From JALOBO01 sp023228225 (GTDB taxonomy: Bacteria > Bacillota > Clostridia > Christensenellales > UBA1242): 16,212 nt of DNA. This document shows positions 1-8,449 of the stretch, piece after piece. Position 1 is the first letter of the stretch; each line of letters opens with the position of its first letter. The DNA lies in NCBI GenBank assembly GCA_041663585.1, contig JBAYMN010000021.1, positions 1 through 16,212 of the forward strand, in the 5' to 3' direction. The notes under the pieces are model-generated. The model saw nothing but the letters and a program-made list of their open reading frames with translations, did not search any database and was not told the origin of the DNA. The translations under genes and the position numbers were made by a program.

Positions 1-18
1 AAGTTTAATGAATAATTT

Positions 19-54
19 TACACCTGACCTTAACCCGGTCAGGTGTATTTTTTT
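19..54 (+). terminator. Intrinsic terminator of the gene upstream of the window
   Basis: A perfect 11-bp stem (TACACCTGACC at 19-29 pairing with GGTCAGGTGTA at 37-47) with a 7-nt loop is followed by seven T at 48-54. It must end transcription of a + strand gene lying left of the window, because no gene precedes it here. Confidence 0.93.
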
Positions 55-144
55 ACCGTTTAAACCGAATCTTTTTAACAAAGCATATTTTTAAGTGCGC
101 CTTTTGTGACTTTGCAAGCGGATTTAAATTAATTAATAAAACAT

Positions 145-173
145 TTGCTTATTATTTTTTATTGCTCTACAAT
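145..173 (+). promoter_or_regulatory. Sigma-A-like promoter of the small membrane protein gene
   Basis: A -35 box TTGCTT (145-150) and a -10 box TACAAT (168-173) are separated by 17 bp. Transcription would start near 180, about 18 nt before the chosen ATG at 198, with AAGGAG between. An in-frame ATG at 162 would lie upstream of this start point, which supports the shorter gene. Confidence 0.6.
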
Positions 174-197
174 TTCATAAAAATAAGGAGAAAGTAT

Positions 198-590
198 ATG
201 TCAAATTTTGAAATACTAAATATTTTTTCAAAAATCGTAAGTAGTGTAAAAAAATTTAAAGATATTAAGAAAAACCCAGAATTACGCCCAGTTTATACTA
301 AGTATGGCGTGCATTCAATTATTTATTCTGTACTATCCGTACTTTCTGTTTTAACAATTTTTTTAACTTCGGGATTACAAAATATGGAAAATCCAGTACT
401 TGCATTTTTTGGTTTGCTTTTGTTAATAGGCATTTCTATAACATGCCCTATAATTTTTTTTATTTACTCTTCAAGCAATATTATTATGCAGTTAAGTTTG
501 AATAAAAAAGCAATCGGTTTTATAGCGCTTGCTGTTATTATTTTGATTTTACCAATAATATATTTAGTTTTGTCTACTGTTCTGCTATAA
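198..590 (+). CDS. Small hypothetical membrane protein, three predicted helices
   Basis: I do not recognise this 130-residue protein. A polar basic N-terminal stretch of about 35 residues is followed by three hydrophobic segments: one around HSIIYSVLSVLSVLTIFL, one around AFFGLLLLIGISITCPIIFF, and a C-terminal one that runs almost to the last residue. There is no signal-peptide cleavage pattern and no catalytic motif, so it is probably a small integral inner-membrane protein. The start at 198 is preferred over an in-frame ATG at 162 because AAGGAG (185-190) lies 7 nt before it and the apparent promoter -10 box lies between the two. It appears monocistronic: its own promoter is in front and the next gene has a separate promoter. 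Function unknown. Confidence 0.75.
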   Translation: MSNFEILNIFSKIVSSVKKFKDIKKNPELRPVYTKYGVHSIIYSVLSVLSVLTIFLTSGLQNMENPVLAFFGLLLLIGISITCPIIFFIYSSSNIIMQLSLNKKAIGFIALAVIILILPIIYLVLSTVLL

Positions 591-642
591 TATCATTAAA
601 CACAGTATTTTTTAATATAGGCATAAAATTACAAATTAGGTA

Positions 643-671
643 TTGATTTATCAAAGTTTAAATGGTATAAT
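643..671 (+). promoter_or_regulatory. Strong extended -10 promoter for the 1077-aa/80-aa unit
   Basis: TTGATT (643-648) and a consensus TATAAT (666-671) are separated by exactly 17 bp, with a TG extension at 663-664. The start point falls near 678. The short leader contains a palindromic GTATC-AA-GATAC (about 677-688) and then AAGGAG (698-703), 7 nt before the ATG at 711. Confidence 0.8.
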
Positions 672-710
672 TAAAAGTATCAAGATACCTTTTTATTAAG
701 GAGAAAAAAT

Positions 711-3700
711 ATGCCAGTTAGTAAAGAAGAAAGAGATAATCTAAACGCTATTAAAAAAGTAAATGAAATTGCTTTATCAAACATTAATTTAGAAAAAGAT
801 TCTGAAAATTTGTCGGAAGCATCTTTGTATGCTAAAAGTATGTACAATAACGGTTATACCGCATCTTCACTTATGGGCGATGCTATGACTAAACAGGCCG
901 CTTTAAATAAAAATGTTAAAGAATTAAGAAAAATGTATGAATCATACAATCGTTTTAATAAGGAAGATTATAAAAATATTTCATCAGTTATGACTTTACT
1001 TGGTAAATTAAAAATGACAGGTGAAATCACAGACCAAGATAGATTAGCAGTAAATAATATTGTTGATTCTGAAAAGTTTGATTTTTATCTTCAATATTCA
1101 ATTGATTTATTAGACAAGCAAAAGGCGTTAACAGGTTCACTTGCTGAAAAGTTTATCACAATGCAAGATGCTTTTGCTGTAACACAATACAGATTTGTTA
1201 AAGAAGAGGGGTATATAGGAAAAACTGCTAGTGAATTAACTAGTGGAAATAAAAAAAATATTGTTGCACAATCCTGTGCTCCACTTTTTGAGTATAACGA
1301 ATTAGATCACCAAGCGGATGAAATGAAAAACAAATATATTTATTCGGATTTAGCGACTTATAATTCGTCTATAAAATTTTTACCAGTTGGAACAATTAGG
1401 CAAATTGTAAAGGATTGCAGTAAAAAAGAATATGAACATGATCCAGACACTTTAAATTTGGTTGCTAAATGCAGTAGTTATATTGAAGAACTAAAAAAAA
1501 TTAGCAATATGAAAATAGAAAATAATACAAAGAAAACCAGAGAAGATGGCACAAACGTTGTTGCATTATTAGGCGAAACGCCACTTTTTGCTGGCAATAA
1601 ATTTATAAAAAATAAAGGCAAAATAAATATTAACACACAAGCCAGTGGAAATATAGAATACACGCTTTATGTAATGGAAGGAATAGCAACCGCTAAGGCA
1701 GAAGATAAAATGAGTATGAATGCTCATTTTGATAGATTTTTGGATTCTTATGTAAAAAACAATCTTTTGACTAGCAAAGACTATATAAGAGATGCAATGA
1801 AAATTCGTAAAGCAATTAAAGCAAATTTTAAAAAAAATAAAAACATAATGACAGCGTTTATTGCATTAGACAATTTTAAAGAATTAGTTCTCGCTTCTCC
1901 GCTTGATGAAGAAATGAAAATAGCAGTATGCAAAAGTATTGATATTCAATATACAAAAAAAATTGCAGAATATATTGACACTAATCATGACTTTATAGAA
2001 TTTGAAAAAAATACAAATATGTATTTTTCTAGTTCTTGGGTCCTTCAATTTTTGGCTAAGGAAAAACTTGAAAATTCAAAATCACTTTATAACGCCCTTG
2101 GACTAAGTTCAGAAAAAGTTAACGAAGAATACAAAAATATTTTACGACAATTCCCAAAAAATTTAGATGATAAAACCACAACTCCGGCTAGTCTAAGCAA
2201 ACGAAATATGGAATATGTGGGCATTAATTATGCAAATGAAGAATATTCCAGAGATTTCTTAAAGTTTTTAAAGCAAAACTATGCAAATGATGAGGAAGTG
2301 CAATCCGAACTTAAAGAATTAGCGCAAACCACAAATAATATTGTTGATTCATATAATATTATTTCACCAAATAGCAGAAATAATTTAAAAATAGAGAAAA
2401 ACTGGTTATCCGCAATAGCAGAAGCAATTCCTTATAATGAAGAACAAACTAAAAAAACAACACAACCAGAAAAAGTAGATGCTGAGTTAATTGAAGAAGT
2501 TAAAACAGAACCTACATTAGATGAACCAGTAGAAAAAAGCGAAGAACAAAATGTTGATGAAATTGTTTTAGATGGTAAACCAGAAATTAAAAATACTACA
2601 ATTTTAGAAGCAAAAATAGTAGATGACAATAAAGAAAAAATACTTACAGCACTATCACAGGCAAAAGATGATTTACTAGAAAATAAAGCAATAACTGAAA
2701 ACTATATTTTGCAGTATATTCAATACGCAGAATTAAAAGGTTTATTAGGAAAAGTAGACAAAATTAATGCCGAAAAATTCTCTAATTTATTAAGTAATTT
2801 AGTTTATAGTAATGAAAATAGAAAGGAAATTTTAAAAGAAATTAACGAACTTAATGATTATTATTTTGCTACTCCAAACAAAGATGCAGAAACCAATAGA
2901 TTTGGTGCATACTTAGTTACAACATTTGGTTGGATTTCTTCGGAAGAATTAGTTGCAAAAAGTGAAGAATATTGTGATATTGCTTTGGATACTATCTCAA
3001 AAATGAACAGTGAAAATGATTTAAGGGAAATACTATCTATAATTGAAATAGATATTAAAGAAAATTCACAAAAATCTTCAAAATTTATTACAAACTATAA
3101 CAGAGTTGTAGATGAATACAATTTATATGCAGAAAAAGATAAAAAGCAACATATTATTAGCGTGGACAGTACCGCCATTACTAGACTTTATGAAACAATA
3201 AAGCAAAATGTAAATAAAGTTTCTGTTTTAGAAAAAGAAGTTGCTGAGTCTGAACCTGCTTTGCCAGAAGTTAAAACTGCGCCTATTAAGCCATCTGTTA
3301 CGCGCATTATTCAACCCCTTGTTGTTAAACCTATTATTGTACCAGTAAAAAAAGAATTTAAAAAAGATATACCGGTAGTTGATGGCAAATCAATAAAAGA
3401 TTTTGCTATCACAAAAACATTAACCGCTATTAAATTGCTCAAAAACAACTTAACAAAAGAATATAATGCATTAGAAGAAGAACGCATTATGGACCAAGCA
3501 GATAAAAAAGAAAAAGTAGCAAATTTGAATTATATAAGCACAAAAATGTCCACATTAGATGTCGCTATTAAAGATTTTGAAAAGTTTAAACGCACTTATA
3601 AAAGTGATGAAAAAGATGCAGAATCAATTTTGTTGAGTTGGCACAATAATTCTAATCTTGATACTTCTAAAAAAAGTGTATATTCTACTCTTGAACATTT

Positions 3701-3944
3701 AGTGAGCATTATTGACAGAATGGCGGAAGTAATAGATGCGCATCAAAAAACTACTAATGACGGAAAAGTTAATGAGGAGTTCTTTAAAGACTTTCCGGAA
3801 GGAATGAACAACAAAGATTATATTGATGCCTACATTATCGGAGTTACTAATGGTAAATTTAACACATTTGATAGGTATATCAAGCATTATGTTAGTTTAA
3901 AAATGTGTGATATAAGCAGTAAAAATAAAGAACAAGAAATATAA
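711..3944 (+). CDS. Large hypothetical helical protein, 1077 aa
   Basis: I recognise no family. The protein is very rich in Lys, Glu, Asn and Asp, with long stretches that look alpha-helical. It has no signal peptide and no transmembrane segment, so it is probably cytoplasmic. The layout suggests three folded parts joined by two disordered linkers: a helical region at about residues 1-575; an acidic linker at about 577-640 rich in Glu, Pro, Thr and Val; a second helical region at about 640-840; a Pro/Val/Lys-rich basic linker at about 848-890; and a C-terminal helical region at about 890-1077. I saw no Walker, HExxH, nuclease or zinc-ligand pattern. The start at 711 has AAGGAG at ideal spacing behind a strong promoter, so it is likely well expressed. 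An 80-residue gene follows after 16 nt and is probably co-transcribed. A scaffold or structural role, or a phage- or effector-related role, is conceivable, but nothing in the sequence decides it. Confidence 0.85.
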   Translation: MPVSKEERDNLNAIKKVNEIALSNINLEKDSENLSEASLYAKSMYNNGYTASSLMGDAMTKQAALNKNVKELRKMYESYNRFNKEDYKNISSVMTLLGKLKMTGEITDQDRLAVNNIVDSEKFDFYLQYSIDLLDKQKALTGSLAEKFITMQDAFAVTQYRFVKEEGYIGKTASELTSGNKKNIVAQSCAPLFEYNELDHQADEMKNKYIYSDLATYNSSIKFLPVGTIRQIVKDCSKKEYEHDPDTLNLVAKCSSYIEELKKISNMKIENNTKKTREDGTNVVALLGETPLFAGNKFIKNKGKININTQASGNIEYTLYVMEGIATAKAEDKMSMNAHFDRFLDSYVKNNLLTSKDYIRDAMKIRKAIKANFKKNKNIMTAFIALDNFKELVLASPLDEEMKIAVCKSIDIQYTKKIAEYIDTNHDFIEFEKNTNMYFSSSWVLQFLAKEKLENSKSLYNALGLSSEKVNEEYKNILRQFPKNLDDKTTTPASLSKRNMEYVGINYANEEYSRDFLKFLKQNYANDEEVQSELKELAQTTNNIVDSYNIISPNSRNNLKIEKNWLSAIAEAIPYNEEQTKKTTQPEKVDAELIEEVKTEPTLDEPVEKSEEQNVDEIVLDGKPEIKNTTILEAKIVDDNKEKILTALSQAKDDLLENKAITENYILQYIQYAELKGLLGKVDKINAEKFSNLLSNLVYSNENRKEILKEINELNDYYFATPNKDAETNRFGAYLVTTFGWISSEELVAKSEEYCDIALDTISKMNSENDLREILSIIEIDIKENSQKSSKFITNYNRVVDEYNLYAEKDKKQHIISVDSTAITRLYETIKQNVNKVSVLEKEVAESEPALPEVKTAPIKPSVTRIIQPLVVKPIIVPVKKEFKKDIPVVDGKSIKDFAITKTLTAIKLLKNNLTKEYNALEEERIMDQADKKEKVANLNYISTKMSTLDVAIKDFEKFKRTYKSDEKDAESILLSWHNNSNLDTSKKSVYSTLEHLVSIIDRMAEVIDAHQKTTNDGKVNEEFFKDFPEGMNNKDYIDAYIIGVTNGKFNTFDRYIKHYVSLKMCDISSKNKEQEI

Positions 3945-3960
3945 GATTTGCGAGGTAAAT

Positions 3961-4203
3961 ATGGATATTTTAGAACAAAATATTGAGAATATCAGTGATT
4001 CGATACTAAAAAAACTAATTGCTTTTAATAAAGATTTTGGAAAAAATGAATTAGTAAATCTTGCAACTTTATTTCAAAATTCCGCCGAATTAGATGATAC
4101 AACTACCGAGGAAGTTAAACAGGCCTATGCTATTACATTAGATAAATTAGACTCTATGAAAGAAGAGGATATTACAAGACTTCGCCAAGAATTATTGGCT
4201 TAA
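3961..4203 (+). CDS. Small acidic helical hypothetical protein, 80 aa
   Basis: I do not recognise this gene. The product is acidic and predicted almost wholly alpha-helical, with heptad-like Leu/Ile spacing (for example ISDSILKKLIAF and YAITLDKLDSM). It has no cysteines and no membrane segment. It begins 16 nt after the stop of the 1077-residue gene, with a weak GAGG ribosome site (3951-3954) 6 nt before the ATG, and it shares that gene's terminator. The two are therefore almost certainly one transcript, and the small protein may be a partner or regulator of the large one. The partnership is inferred from position only. Confidence 0.75.
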   Translation: MDILEQNIENISDSILKKLIAFNKDFGKNELVNLATLFQNSAELDDTTTEEVKQAYAITLDKLDSMKEEDITRLRQELLA

Positions 4204-4204
4204 C

Positions 4205-4241
4205 AAAAAAGTCCGCACTCTAAAAAGTGAGCGGATTTTTT
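4205..4241. terminator. Bidirectional terminator between convergent genes
   Basis: TCCGC (4212-4216) pairs with GCGGA (4231-4235), and a few further pairs form above a small internal bulge (ACT with AGT). The stem is flanked by an A-run on the left and a T-run on the right, so it works in both directions. It ends the 1077/80-aa unit on the + strand and the aldolase gene on the - strand. Confidence 0.85.
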
Positions 4242-4256
4242 TATATATTATACGCT

Positions 4257-5183
4257 TTATTTATTTTTTAATAAGTTAAATAAACATATTTTGTGACTAA
4301 CTAAATTTTGCACTTCGGTCATTGCAACACCTAAATATTCACGCGGGTCTATGCATTCTGGATTATTGAATAAATATTCCCTTATTGTAGCAGTAAATGC
4401 AATTCTAAGGTCGGAATCTATATTTATTTTGCAAATTCCAGTTCCGATTAAACTTGTAATTATACTTTCTGGAACACCTTTTGCCTTTTTTAATTTACCA
4501 CCGTATTTATTTATTTTTTCAACTAAATAATCTGGTACATTTGAAGCGCCGTGTAATACTAGCGGTAAATTTGGCAGTTTATAATGTATTTCTTTTGCAA
4601 TTCCCACTTTTAAATTTGGTTCGCCTGCAAATTTAAATGCCCCGTGTTTTGTGCCTATTGCTATGGCTAAACTGTCTACGCCGGTTAATTTTGCAAATTT
4701 TATTGCCTCATCGCTATTGGTATATAAACTGTTTTCATCTATAACATTAACATTATCTTCAATTCCGGCAATAGTCCCGATTTCACCTTCTACCGATACA
4801 TTAAATTTATGTGCATAGTCCACTACCTTTTTAGTTAGCGACACATTATCATTAAAAGTTAAAGAACTACCATCTATCATTACCGAAGTAAATCCGTGAT
4901 TTATTGCATTTACGCAATCTTCAAAAGTTTTACCATGGTCTAAATGTAGTGCAAAGTTAACAGTGCTATTCTTTTCGGCAGTTTGCACTATTGCTTGTAA
5001 AAAATCAATCCCAGCGTATTTAATCGCACCTAAGGATACTTGAATTATAACGGGCGAAGCCTCTTTTTCGGCGGTGCTAATCACTGCTTTAAATAATTCT
5101 AAATTATTTACATTAAATGCGCCTACCAAATAATTTTTTTGTAGTGCATTATTTAATATAATTTTTGAAGATAATAAAGGCAT
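4257..5183 (-). CDS. fba: Class II fructose-1,6-bisphosphate aldolase
   Basis: This zinc enzyme reversibly cleaves fructose 1,6-bisphosphate to dihydroxyacetone phosphate and glyceraldehyde 3-phosphate in glycolysis and gluconeogenesis. The 308-residue protein has the class II barrel motifs: GAFNVNN near residue 21, LDHG (catalytic Asp82, zinc ligand His83), VEGEIG with Glu134, the second zinc ligand at His180 in GTKHGAFKF, and the third at His211 in LHGASN. The segment KYGGKLKKAKGVPE and CKINIDSDLR mark the class IIB form with an insertion before the phosphate-binding end. The upstream ATG at 5189 is only 1 nt from the AAGGAG box, whereas the ATG at 5183 has 7 nt, so 5183 is the better start. 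The gene has its own promoter, diverges from the glycosyltransferase-like gene and ends at the shared bidirectional terminator. GAPDH lies about 2.3 kb away but is not co-transcribed. Confidence 0.96.
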   Translation of the reverse strand: MPLLSSKIILNNALQKNYLVGAFNVNNLELFKAVISTAEKEASPVIIQVSLGAIKYAGIDFLQAIVQTAEKNSTVNFALHLDHGKTFEDCVNAINHGFTSVMIDGSSLTFNDNVSLTKKVVDYAHKFNVSVEGEIGTIAGIEDNVNVIDENSLYTNSDEAIKFAKLTGVDSLAIAIGTKHGAFKFAGEPNLKVGIAKEIHYKLPNLPLVLHGASNVPDYLVEKINKYGGKLKKAKGVPESIITSLIGTGICKINIDSDLRIAFTATIREYLFNNPECIDPREYLGVAMTEVQNLVSHKICLFNLLKNK

Positions 5184-5215
5184 ATACATTCTCCTTAAAT
5201 TATAGTAACTATTTA

Positions 5216-5244
5216 ATTATATAGCATTTATTTTCTTTTGCCAA
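5216..5244 (-). promoter_or_regulatory. Promoter of fba
   Basis: Read on the - strand, TTGGCA (complement of 5239-5244) and TATAAT (complement of 5216-5221) are separated by 17 bp. The leader is about 30 nt and carries AAGGAG (complement of 5191-5196) before the ATG at 5183. Confidence 0.75.
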
Positions 5245-5321
5245 ACAAAACATACTTAATCATTTTGTTTTTTTAAATAATTATAGTATTATTAAAATAG
5301 AATATACATTGGAGGTTTTAT

Positions 5322-6218
5322 ATGGATTATTCAGTAGTAATTCCCGTTGGTAAAACTAATAAATACTTGCAAAAATCTTTTGAGCATATTAAATTAATTA
5401 TGCAAAAATACAGCAGTAATACTGAATTTATTTTTGTTAATGACTCTTTAAACTTAGAATGTACAGAAGTACTTAATAAAATTAAAAAAAATAACAAGTC
5501 AATAAAATTAATAAATTTGAAAAAACCACAAGGCGAACAAATTTCTGTTACGATTGGCATTACGGAAGCACATGGTGATGCCGTAATTATTTTAAACTCT
5601 TATTTACCGGAAAATTGGAGTATGATTGAATACGCAATTGATGCTTATAAAGCGGGCAATTCTGTTGTACACGGTAGAGTGATGGGTAGTAAATTTAAGG
5701 AATTTATTTTAAAAATTGAAGACAAAATAATTGCCGAATTTATAAAAATGATTGGTGTTAAAGAAAAAGTATGGTATAGTGCGGATATAGAAATTTACAG
5801 CAGACAAGCCATAAATATTATGCTAGAAAACCTTGATAAAAATAAGTTTTTGCGAAATGTCAATATATGGAAAGAAATGGATATTAGTTCATATTATTTT
5901 GAATATAATGCAAACAATTTAAAATCAAAATCTAATAATGAAATACTTATAAAATATGAAAAAAGTAACCGCAAATTTGAGAAAGGCAACAGTTATTTAT
6001 TGTCGCTAGTTATGGTATTTTTAGTTGCAGTTAGTATTTTAGTATGGCTTATTCTTTTTAGTGCAGGATATAACTTTGTTGATACGGTATTTAATTTAAT
6101 ATATTGGGTAATGATATTGTTTTTGGTTATTATAACTTTTATGGCGTATGTAAAACATTTGATAAACGCAAGGCTAGGTAGGTCATATTTAAAAGCCGAA
6201 CTTGATAAAATAGAATAA
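5322..6218 (+). CDS. GT2-type membrane glycosyltransferase-like protein, eroded active site
   Basis: The 298-residue protein has the architecture of bactoprenol/dolichol-phosphate sugar transferases (GtrB/DPM1-like, usually about 310 aa): an N-terminal GT-A domain starting YSVVIPV, then two C-terminal membrane helices at about 225-249 and 257-279. Key family positions are changed. The first acidic motif (usually VDDGS) reads VNDS at 39-42. The metal-binding DxD of the usual DADLQ reads NSYLP at 92-96, so both DxD aspartates are lost. The later acidic position may survive as Asp155 in ADIEIYSR. It may therefore be an inactive or metal-independent relative; a sugar substrate cannot be given. 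GGAGG at 5311-5315 lies 6 nt before the ATG. I see only a weak promoter (TTGTTT 5265-5270, TATTAT 5287-5292). The aminopeptidase gene follows after 57 bp and may be co-transcribed. Confidence 0.75.
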   Translation: MDYSVVIPVGKTNKYLQKSFEHIKLIMQKYSSNTEFIFVNDSLNLECTEVLNKIKKNNKSIKLINLKKPQGEQISVTIGITEAHGDAVIILNSYLPENWSMIEYAIDAYKAGNSVVHGRVMGSKFKEFILKIEDKIIAEFIKMIGVKEKVWYSADIEIYSRQAINIMLENLDKNKFLRNVNIWKEMDISSYYFEYNANNLKSKSNNEILIKYEKSNRKFEKGNSYLLSLVMVFLVAVSILVWLILFSAGYNFVDTVFNLIYWVMILFLVIITFMAYVKHLINARLGRSYLKAELDKIE

Positions 6219-6275
6219 TTTTAAATTAAAATTAAAATTTTGTTAATACTATTTTTGATTAATAAATGAGGTATT

Positions 6276-7388
6276 ATGAGAGAAGTAGAAATAAGTAAAC
6301 TTGCTAAGGCTATTGTCAATTATTCTTGCAGAATAAAAAAAGATGAAAAAGTTTTAATTGAAACAGTCAGTACAGGTGCTGATTTAATTAATGCGTTAAT
6401 TAAAGAAATTTATAGTGTGGGTGCGTACCCGTTTGTACATTTACAAGAAGAAATTATAAACCGTGAAATTATGCGTGGCACTGATTCTAAACATAGTGCA
6501 TTAATGGCGGAATATATGAAACCTTGTATGAGTAATATGGACGCCTACATCGGTATACGGGGTGGGAAAAACATTTATGAACTTTCCGATATTAGCCACG
6601 AAAAATTAGATGCATATAATATAAACTATTCAAAGCCTATTCATCACGATATTAGAGTAAACAGAAAATGGGTAATCTTAGAATATCCAACCGCTTCTAT
6701 GGCAGAGCGAACTGGTATGAGTACGGAAAAATTTGAAGAATTTTATTTTAATGTGTGCAATTTAGATTACAAAAAAATGACCAAAGCACTTAAAGCACTC
6801 AAAGAAATTATGGAAAAAACCGATAAGGTGCATATTGTTGCACCTCAAACCGACTTAACTTTTTCAATTAAGGGTATAAACGCAGTAATTTGTACCGGAC
6901 AATGCAATATTCCAGATGGCGAAATATATACTGCACCTGTTAGAAACAGCATAAATGGCACTATACTATTTAATATTCCAAGTGTCCATAGCGGTTTAAA
7001 ATATGAAAAAATTAAACTTACATTTGTTGATGGCAAAATTGTTAATGCGGAGGCAAATTATTCAAAAGAAATAAATGTTGTTTTGGATACTGATGAAGGA
7101 GCAAGATTTGTTGGTGAATTTGCGTTTGGTGTAAATCCTTATATCAATATACCGACTTACGATATTTTGTTTGATGAAAAAATGATGGGATCTATTCATA
7201 TGGCTATGGGTGCTTGTTACAAAGATGCTTATAACGGTAATATATCAGCAATTCATTGGGATTTAATTCAATCGCACACAATTAGTAACGGTGGTGGCAA
7301 AATTTATTTAGATGATATTTTAATTAGAGAAAATGGCATATTTGTTCTAGAAGAGTTAAAACCGTTAAATCCCGAAAATTTAAAATAA
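6276..7388 (+). CDS. M29-family (AmpS/PepS-type) metallo-aminopeptidase
   Basis: This is a cytoplasmic two-metal aminopeptidase that removes N-terminal residues from peptides. The 370-residue protein is somewhat shorter than the roughly 410-residue Thermus enzyme but keeps all the ligand motifs: Glu216 in NIPDGEIYTAP, Glu281 in GEFAFG, His308 in GSIHMAMG with Tyr315 seven residues later, and His327/Asp329 in AIHWD. The order matches the known set of two Glu, His, Tyr, His and Asp, so it should be active. The start has a GAGGT ribosome site (6268-6272) very close to the ATG. I saw no clear promoter in the 57-bp gap, which is simply AT-rich, so it may be read from the upstream glycosyltransferase-like gene. 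The link to its neighbours is positional only. Confidence 0.93.
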   Translation: MREVEISKLAKAIVNYSCRIKKDEKVLIETVSTGADLINALIKEIYSVGAYPFVHLQEEIINREIMRGTDSKHSALMAEYMKPCMSNMDAYIGIRGGKNIYELSDISHEKLDAYNINYSKPIHHDIRVNRKWVILEYPTASMAERTGMSTEKFEEFYFNVCNLDYKKMTKALKALKEIMEKTDKVHIVAPQTDLTFSIKGINAVICTGQCNIPDGEIYTAPVRNSINGTILFNIPSVHSGLKYEKIKLTFVDGKIVNAEANYSKEINVVLDTDEGARFVGEFAFGVNPYINIPTYDILFDEKMMGSIHMAMGACYKDAYNGNISAIHWDLIQSHTISNGGGKIYLDDILIRENGIFVLEELKPLNPENLK

Positions 7389-7392
7389 ACAT

Positions 7393-7421
7393 TTGCCAAA
7401 AATTTGGAATAATGATAAAGT
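7393..7421 (+). promoter_or_regulatory. Promoter of gap, with a palindrome at the -35/spacer
   Basis: TTGCCA (7393-7398) and TAAAGT (7416-7421) are separated by 17 bp, with a TG extension at 7413-7414. A short inverted repeat, CCAAA-AA-TTTGG (7396-7407), overlaps the -35 box and spacer and could be an operator. The repeat is seen; the operator role is inferred. Confidence 0.6.
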
Positions 7422-7453
7422 ATGCTGAAATTAAAAAGGGGGAGTTATAGCAA

Positions 7454-8449
7454 ATGATTAAAATTGGTATCAACGGTTTTGGCAGAATAGGCAGGCTTAT
7501 TTTAAGAGAATCCTTAAATAGAAATGATATGGTTGTTGTTGCGGTTAATGACCCATTTATTGATTTACAATATGCAAAATATATGTTTATTTATGATAGC
7601 ATTCACGGGCAATTTAATGGTTCGTGCGAAGTGATTGGCGACAAATTAGTTATTAACGGTAAAGAAATTGCATTCTTTGCAGAAAAAGAACCGAACCTTA
7701 TTAATTGGAAATCAGTCGGGGCGGAAATAATAGCAGAAGCCACAGGTAAATTTACCATTTATGATGATGCCGCAAAACATTTCATTGGTGGTGCTAAAAA
7801 AGTAGTAGTAACCGCTCCGGGCAAAAATATGCCCATGTTTGTTTGTGGCGTTAATGATAAGTTATACACAAAGGATATGAAAATTGTTTCTAACGCAAGT
7901 TGTACTACAAATTGTCTTGCTCCGCTTGCCAAAGTTATTAATGATATATTTGGCATTGAAGAAGGACTTATGACCACTGTACATTCTACAACCGCTACAC
8001 AACTTGTTGTAGATGGTCCGTCAAAAAAGGATTGGCGCGCAGGTAGAGCCGCATCTTATAATATTATTCCAGCAACCACGGGTGCCGCCAAAGCGGTGGG
8101 CGAAGTAATACCAGAACTTAAAGGTAAACTTACGGGTATGTCATTCAGAGTGCCTACACTAAATGTTTCGGTCGTAGATTTGACTTGTAAATTAAAAAAG
8201 CCTACAACTTATGATGAAATTAAAGAAGTAATCAAAAAGTATAGCGCGGGTGAAATGAAAGGAATATTAGCGTACACCGAAGATGATGTAGTATCTAGTG
8301 ATTTTATTGGTAATTCAAATACATGCATTTTTGATGCAAAAGCCGGTATTATGCTAAATCCGCAATTCATAAAATTAATCGCTTGGTATGATAACGAGTG
8401 GGGTTATTCTTGCAAAGTATTAGATTTAATAAAAATAATGGGAGTTTAA
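7454..8449 (+). CDS. gap: Glyceraldehyde-3-phosphate dehydrogenase (type I, phosphorylating)
   Basis: The enzyme oxidises glyceraldehyde 3-phosphate with NAD and phosphate to 1,3-bisphosphoglycerate, the first energy-conserving step of glycolysis. The 331-residue protein shows the Rossmann motif INGFGRIGRL (residues 6-15), the catalytic Cys150 in SNASCTTNCLAP and the base His177 in TTVHSTTATQ. The C-terminal WYDNEWGYS is also present, so it is full length and should be active. The wording around NDPFIDLQY, TTATQLVVDGPSKKDW and TEDDVVSSDF resembles the E. coli GapA/eukaryotic group more than the usual clostridial form, which typically has HSYTNDQ and LPHKDLRRAR at these places. A G-rich ribosome site (7438-7444) precedes the ATG. 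It has its own promoter and appears monocistronic. Confidence 0.97.
   Translation: MIKIGINGFGRIGRLILRESLNRNDMVVVAVNDPFIDLQYAKYMFIYDSIHGQFNGSCEVIGDKLVINGKEIAFFAEKEPNLINWKSVGAEIIAEATGKFTIYDDAAKHFIGGAKKVVVTAPGKNMPMFVCGVNDKLYTKDMKIVSNASCTTNCLAPLAKVINDIFGIEEGLMTTVHSTTATQLVVDGPSKKDWRAGRAASYNIIPATTGAAKAVGEVIPELKGKLTGMSFRVPTLNVSVVDLTCKLKKPTTYDEIKEVIKKYSAGEMKGILAYTEDDVVSSDFIGNSNTCIFDAKAGIMLNPQFIKLIAWYDNEWGYSCKVLDLIKIMGV

Noticed and set aside
162..197. Longer N-terminus of the first membrane protein from an ATG at 162
   Set aside because: The extension overlaps the likely -10 box at 168-173, has no ribosome site, and the ATG at 198 has AAGGAG at good spacing.
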